64,000 nucleotides of DNA from NCBI GenBank assembly GCA_965247475.1, contig OZ252016.1, positions 744,001 to 808,000 of the forward strand, written 5' to 3'. The position numbers and the translations under genes are program-made. The stretch comes from G965247475 sp965247475. Its GTDB lineage: Bacteria; Chloroflexota; UBA11872. A model generated the notes under the pieces. That model searched no databases. It worked only from the letters and a program-made list of their open reading frames with translations, and had not been told where the DNA came from. Positions 61,647 to 64,000 of the stretch are shown here, piece after piece. Within the stretch, counting starts at the first letter, position 1. Every line of letters starts with the position of its first letter.

Positions 61647-64000
61647 TTACGCCGTCGCCAGCAGGATCGCCGCAATCCGCCGCGCGGTGTCGGTGAAGTG
61701 CTGGACTTCTTCCGGCAGCAGCGGGCGGCCGAGGATGGCGCGCTCGCGGTAGGAGAGCCATTTCTTGAGCACCTGGTAGCCGCCGAGCTTGTAGTTCCAG
61801 ACGGCGGCGGGGACGTTGCGCCAGTAGGCGCGGTCGTTGAGGTAGACGTCCAAGGTGCTGTCGCCGAGGGTTGAGGCTGGATCTGGACCTGGATTCCGGC
61901 GTGCGCCGGAATGACGGAGCGGGACCGCAGCGTTTAGGGCCTCGCGTTCGGCGCGGGTGTGGGCGCGCTGCTCGATCCGGCCCTGGCCGGGCATGACGGC
62001 TTGACCGCTGCCGAAATGACCCCAACCGGCCGTCAACGCGAAGTCGTCGCCGGCCATGTTGCGCCGGTCGACGGTGGCGGGCACGGCGATGGCGGCGATC
62101 TCCGGGCGCAGCGCGCCCTCGGTCACGCCGGGGACCGGCGCGTCGGAGTCGAGCAGCCGGGCCAGCTCGCGCCCGCGCGCGGCGGAGGCGGCCAGGGTTT
62201 GGGCGGCCTGTTCGGCAAGATCGGATGTAGGGGCGGTTCGCGAACCGCCCTCGCCGCCGGGGAAAGGGTCGCTTGGCAAACCGCCCGCACCGCGGGGCGA
62301 CTGGGCGCTTCGCGAAGCGCCCCTACCAGAGCGCGCGCCCTGACCGGCGGGGGCGGCGAGGTCAGGCCATCCGGGTAGCGGGATGCGCGGCCACTCCATG
62401 CGCAGCGCGCCAGCGTTGGCCTCACGGTAGGCGGGATCGTGCAGCACCGCGAGCACGTGGTGGAACAGGTCCTCCACGCACATGCCGAGGTTGTCGAGGT
62501 AACGCTGGGCTGTGGGGGACAGGTTGGGAACAGTGTTGTGCGCCGGCCCCGTCGTTCCGAGAGCGTCGTCGCGGAGCCAGGCGGGAAAGAAGCTCGATAA
62601 CCCATTGCCGAAATTGTCGGCAAGGTAGCGAGTCAGGGCTCCCCGCGAGAAATCCTCCTTGGCTTCTCGTGCACGAGCTTCGAGCCACACGTTCCCCGCG
62701 AATACATGCGGCCTGTAGTCGGGGCGTGGACGATCAAGCAACCCGCTGTCCGCTTCCCAGTAGAGCCAGCGGCTGTCGAAGGGACGGTAGGCAAAGTGGA
62801 TGAAGCCGGACTCAGTCGGCCCGCCGCGCGCCAGGAGCGCGCCGCGTACCACGCGAGCGTCGAACCGCGCCGTGCTCTTCATCACCCCCGGATAGCGCCG
62901 CGCGATCTCGTCGTGGCTGAGGTCCGGGTCGAAGTAGTCGGCAACCCGCGCCTCGAGCCGGTCGCGATCGGTATCGACCAGAAAGGCGTCGCGGCTGGTC
63001 TTGACCCCGGGAAACGACGTCGGAAACAGCTCGGGCAGTAAGGGCCAGTCGAACCACCCGTCGCTGACCGCCATTCGTGCGAAAGGCAGGCCCAGCGGCA
63101 GGAGGGGCTCGAAGCTGTCGTAGAGCGTGTCCAACTCCGCCTCTGCCGTTTCCGTCAACTCCTCACGCTTCGTCTGACCCCAGAGATGGCGAAAGCCCAC
63201 GGCTTCGGTCGGTGAGTGGTCGGCCTTGCGTACCAGCGTCGTGATGGCGGTGCCCACCTGGATGCCGACCGGGTCCTCCGGCGACGAGAAGATGCTCGGG
63301 TCTGGCACACCGTCCGGCGTGGTCTTGCCGGTCTTGTACTTGTCACCGTTGAGGTTGTCGATGCGGATCGCGTCGAAGGCTTCCAGGTAGCGCTCCCGCA
63401 TGCCGGGGAACGACAGCCCGTCGAGCCAGGAGTAGTTGGAGATGAAGCAGACCACGCCCTGGCCGGTCTTCTCGGCGATGCGGCGCTCGGCCATGCGGAA
63501 GAACCGCACGTAGAGGTCGTTCAGCCCCTGGCCTTCGGGTTCCCGGACCCGTTTGGTCGTCCGATAGGCCACCGAAAGCTCGCGCTCCTCCTCGACGGCC
63601 ATGCCGGCGAAGCCGTTGTACGGCGGGTTGCCCAGGATCACCAGGATCGGCGCGTCCTGCTTCACCCGCCCCGCGCGACGTCGTTCTTCCTCCAACTCGG
63701 GAAACGGGAGCGGCTTCGACGCCTTAGGCTCCCAGCCGGTGAGCGCGTTGGTGAGGAAGACGCCCGCGCGTTCGGCGCCGTCGTCGGCCAGCGGCGCGTC
63801 GAGTTCCTGCATGGTCAGCCCGACCTGCAGGTGCGCCACGACGAACGGCGCGGGCATGATCTCGAAGCCGAACACCCGCTCCATCGCCGCCTGCTTGACC
63901 CGCGCGCCGGTGAGCGCGCCCAGGCCCTGGCCTTGGAGATTGCGGGCGATGCGACGCAGCACTTCGGCCAGGTACGCGCCGGTGCCGCAGCACGGATCGA
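61647..64000 (-). CDS. type ISP-like restriction-modification protein, methyltransferase and specificity part (partial)
   Basis: C-terminal 780-odd residues of a large adenine DNA methyltransferase; the 5' end lies beyond the right edge. At the very edge motif I is legible (DPCCGTGAYLAEVL) and motif IV is ILGNPPYNG. The C-terminal PAAVWNYKLGGYQVLKKWLS segment is the target-recognition region typical of single-polypeptide type ISP enzymes (LlaGI-like); DISARM-type methyltransferases are the alternative. An N-terminal nuclease/helicase would be expected outside the window. Two repeat-derived insertions lie in frame: 62228-62335, and the RHSGARRNPG segment at about 61890-61920. Confidence 0.82.
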   Translation of the reverse strand, partial: DPCCGTGAYLAEVLRRIARNLQGQGLGALTGARVKQAAMERVFGFEIMPAPFVVAHLQVGLTMQELDAPLADDGAERAGVFLTNALTGWEPKASKPLPFPELEEERRRAGRVKQDAPILVILGNPPYNGFAGMAVEEERELSVAYRTTKRVREPEGQGLNDLYVRFFRMAERRIAEKTGQGVVCFISNYSWLDGLSFPGMRERYLEAFDAIRIDNLNGDKYKTGKTTPDGVPDPSIFSSPEDPVGIQVGTAITTLVRKADHSPTEAVGFRHLWGQTKREELTETAEAELDTLYDSFEPLLPLGLPFARMAVSDGWFDWPLLPELFPTSFPGVKTSRDAFLVDTDRDRLEARVADYFDPDLSHDEIARRYPGVMKSTARFDARVVRGALLARGGPTESGFIHFAYRPFDSRWLYWEADSGLLDRPRPDYRPHVFAGNVWLEARAREAKEDFSRGALTRYLADNFGNGLSSFFPAWLRDDALGTTGPAHNTVPNLSPTAQRYLDNLGMCVEDLFHHVLAVLHDPAYREANAGALRMEWPRIPLPGWPDLAAPAGQGARSGRGASRSAQSPRGAGGLPSDPFPGGEGGSRTAPTSDLAEQAAQTLAASAARGRELARLLDSDAPVPGVTEGALRPEIAAIAVPATVDRRNMAGDDFALTAGWGHFGSGQAVMPGQGRIEQRAHTRAEREALNAAVPLRHSGARRNPGPDPASTLGDSTLDVYLNDRAYWRNVPAAVWNYKLGGYQVLKKWLSYRERAILGRPLLPEEVQHFTDTARRIAAILLATA
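61891..61916. repeat. dispersed palindrome inside the methyltransferase gene
   Basis: 26 bp identical to 42863-42888. It is translated in frame as part of RHSGARRNPGP. Confidence 0.8.
62228..62335. repeat. REP-like double palindrome inserted in the methyltransferase frame
   Basis: Two perfect 20-bp palindromes, GGGCGGTTCGCGAACCGCCC (62231-62250) and GGGCGCTTCGCGAAGCGCCC (62303-62322), lie 52 bp apart. Translated, the stretch gives a low-complexity Gly/Ser/Arg segment that interrupts the protein between PDLAAPAG and LAEQAAQTL. Confidence 0.8.

Overview
This is a high-GC bacterial chromosome segment with no replication or core ribosomal genes. Taxonomy is inference only. The mix of ligand-type ABC transporters, RraA-like proteins, Ldh-type dehydrogenases, an enolase-superfamily dehydratase, cadherin-like surface-protein pieces and abundant short palindromic repeats resembles marine or sponge-associated Chloroflexota such as SAR202, but no marker gene here proves this. 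Nothing indicates a plasmid or an intact phage.

Layout. 1-3.9 kb: the permeases and ATPases of a Dpp/Opp-type peptide or nickel-class ABC importer. 4-11.2 kb: small-molecule catabolism (cupin, two succinylglutamate desuccinylase-like proteins, one of which lacks the zinc ligands, M20 peptidase, SDR, Ldh-type dehydrogenase) and a broken secreted FN3 protein. 11.3-13.1 kb: a chimera joining the front of a sugar-phosphate isomerase to the back of a cadherin-like surface protein. 13.4-15.3 kb: an AT-richer island with an Abi/DRT-like reverse transcriptase gene that carries an in-frame TGA and an altered catalytic motif, preceded by a small overlapping ORF. 15.4-18.2 kb: an ABC exporter and a VapBC toxin-antitoxin pair. 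18.3-25 kb: RraA-like and Ldh-like paralogues, tRNA-Thr(UGU), a quinone-oxidoreductase-like enzyme, a galactonate-dehydratase-like enzyme and an SMP-30 lactonase.

25.3-34.8 kb is the best-defined pathway: eight same-strand, closely packed genes in the order sarcosine-oxidase-like beta, delta, alpha and gamma, then three glutamate-synthase-like subunits, then a glutamine-synthetase-like ligase. This is the complete gene set of the N-methylglutamate (NMG) route of methylamine oxidation. GmaS would make gamma-glutamylmethylamide, MgsABC would convert it to N-methylglutamate, and MgdABCD would oxidise that to glutamate and a THF-bound C1 unit. A peroxiredoxin follows, and an Amt ammonium transporter lies about 5.5 kb further on.

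35.5-41.6 kb: tRNA-Thr(GGU), a relic of a Gfo/Idh/MocA oxidoreductase, a class V aminotransferase, an NCS2-type permease with an RsbW-like cytoplasmic tail, and Amt. 41.8-42.8 kb: an IS30-family insertion sequence. 43-48.8 kb: a compact operon joining a STAS protein, a response-regulator/PP2C phosphatase, an RsbW-like kinase, a lipoprotein periplasmic-binding protein and a TorS-like sensor kinase, in effect an extracellular-ligand input to a partner-switching module. 49.7-60.5 kb: a DUF2236 oxygenase, an interrupted MMPL transporter, decayed genes (an IS3 transposase, a PhyH dioxygenase, a second NCS2 permease), a 3-hydroxyacyl-CoA dehydrogenase, an AIM24 protein and a 125-bp tandem repeat. 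60.9-64 kb: a RelE-type toxin with an HTH antitoxin, then a large type ISP-like DNA methyltransferase that runs off the right edge and carries palindromic repeats inside its coding frame.

A recurring theme is gene decay: at least four frames are cut by a single amber codon, two of them at a position where the paralogue in this window has glutamine. Small repeats have also been absorbed into coding sequence.
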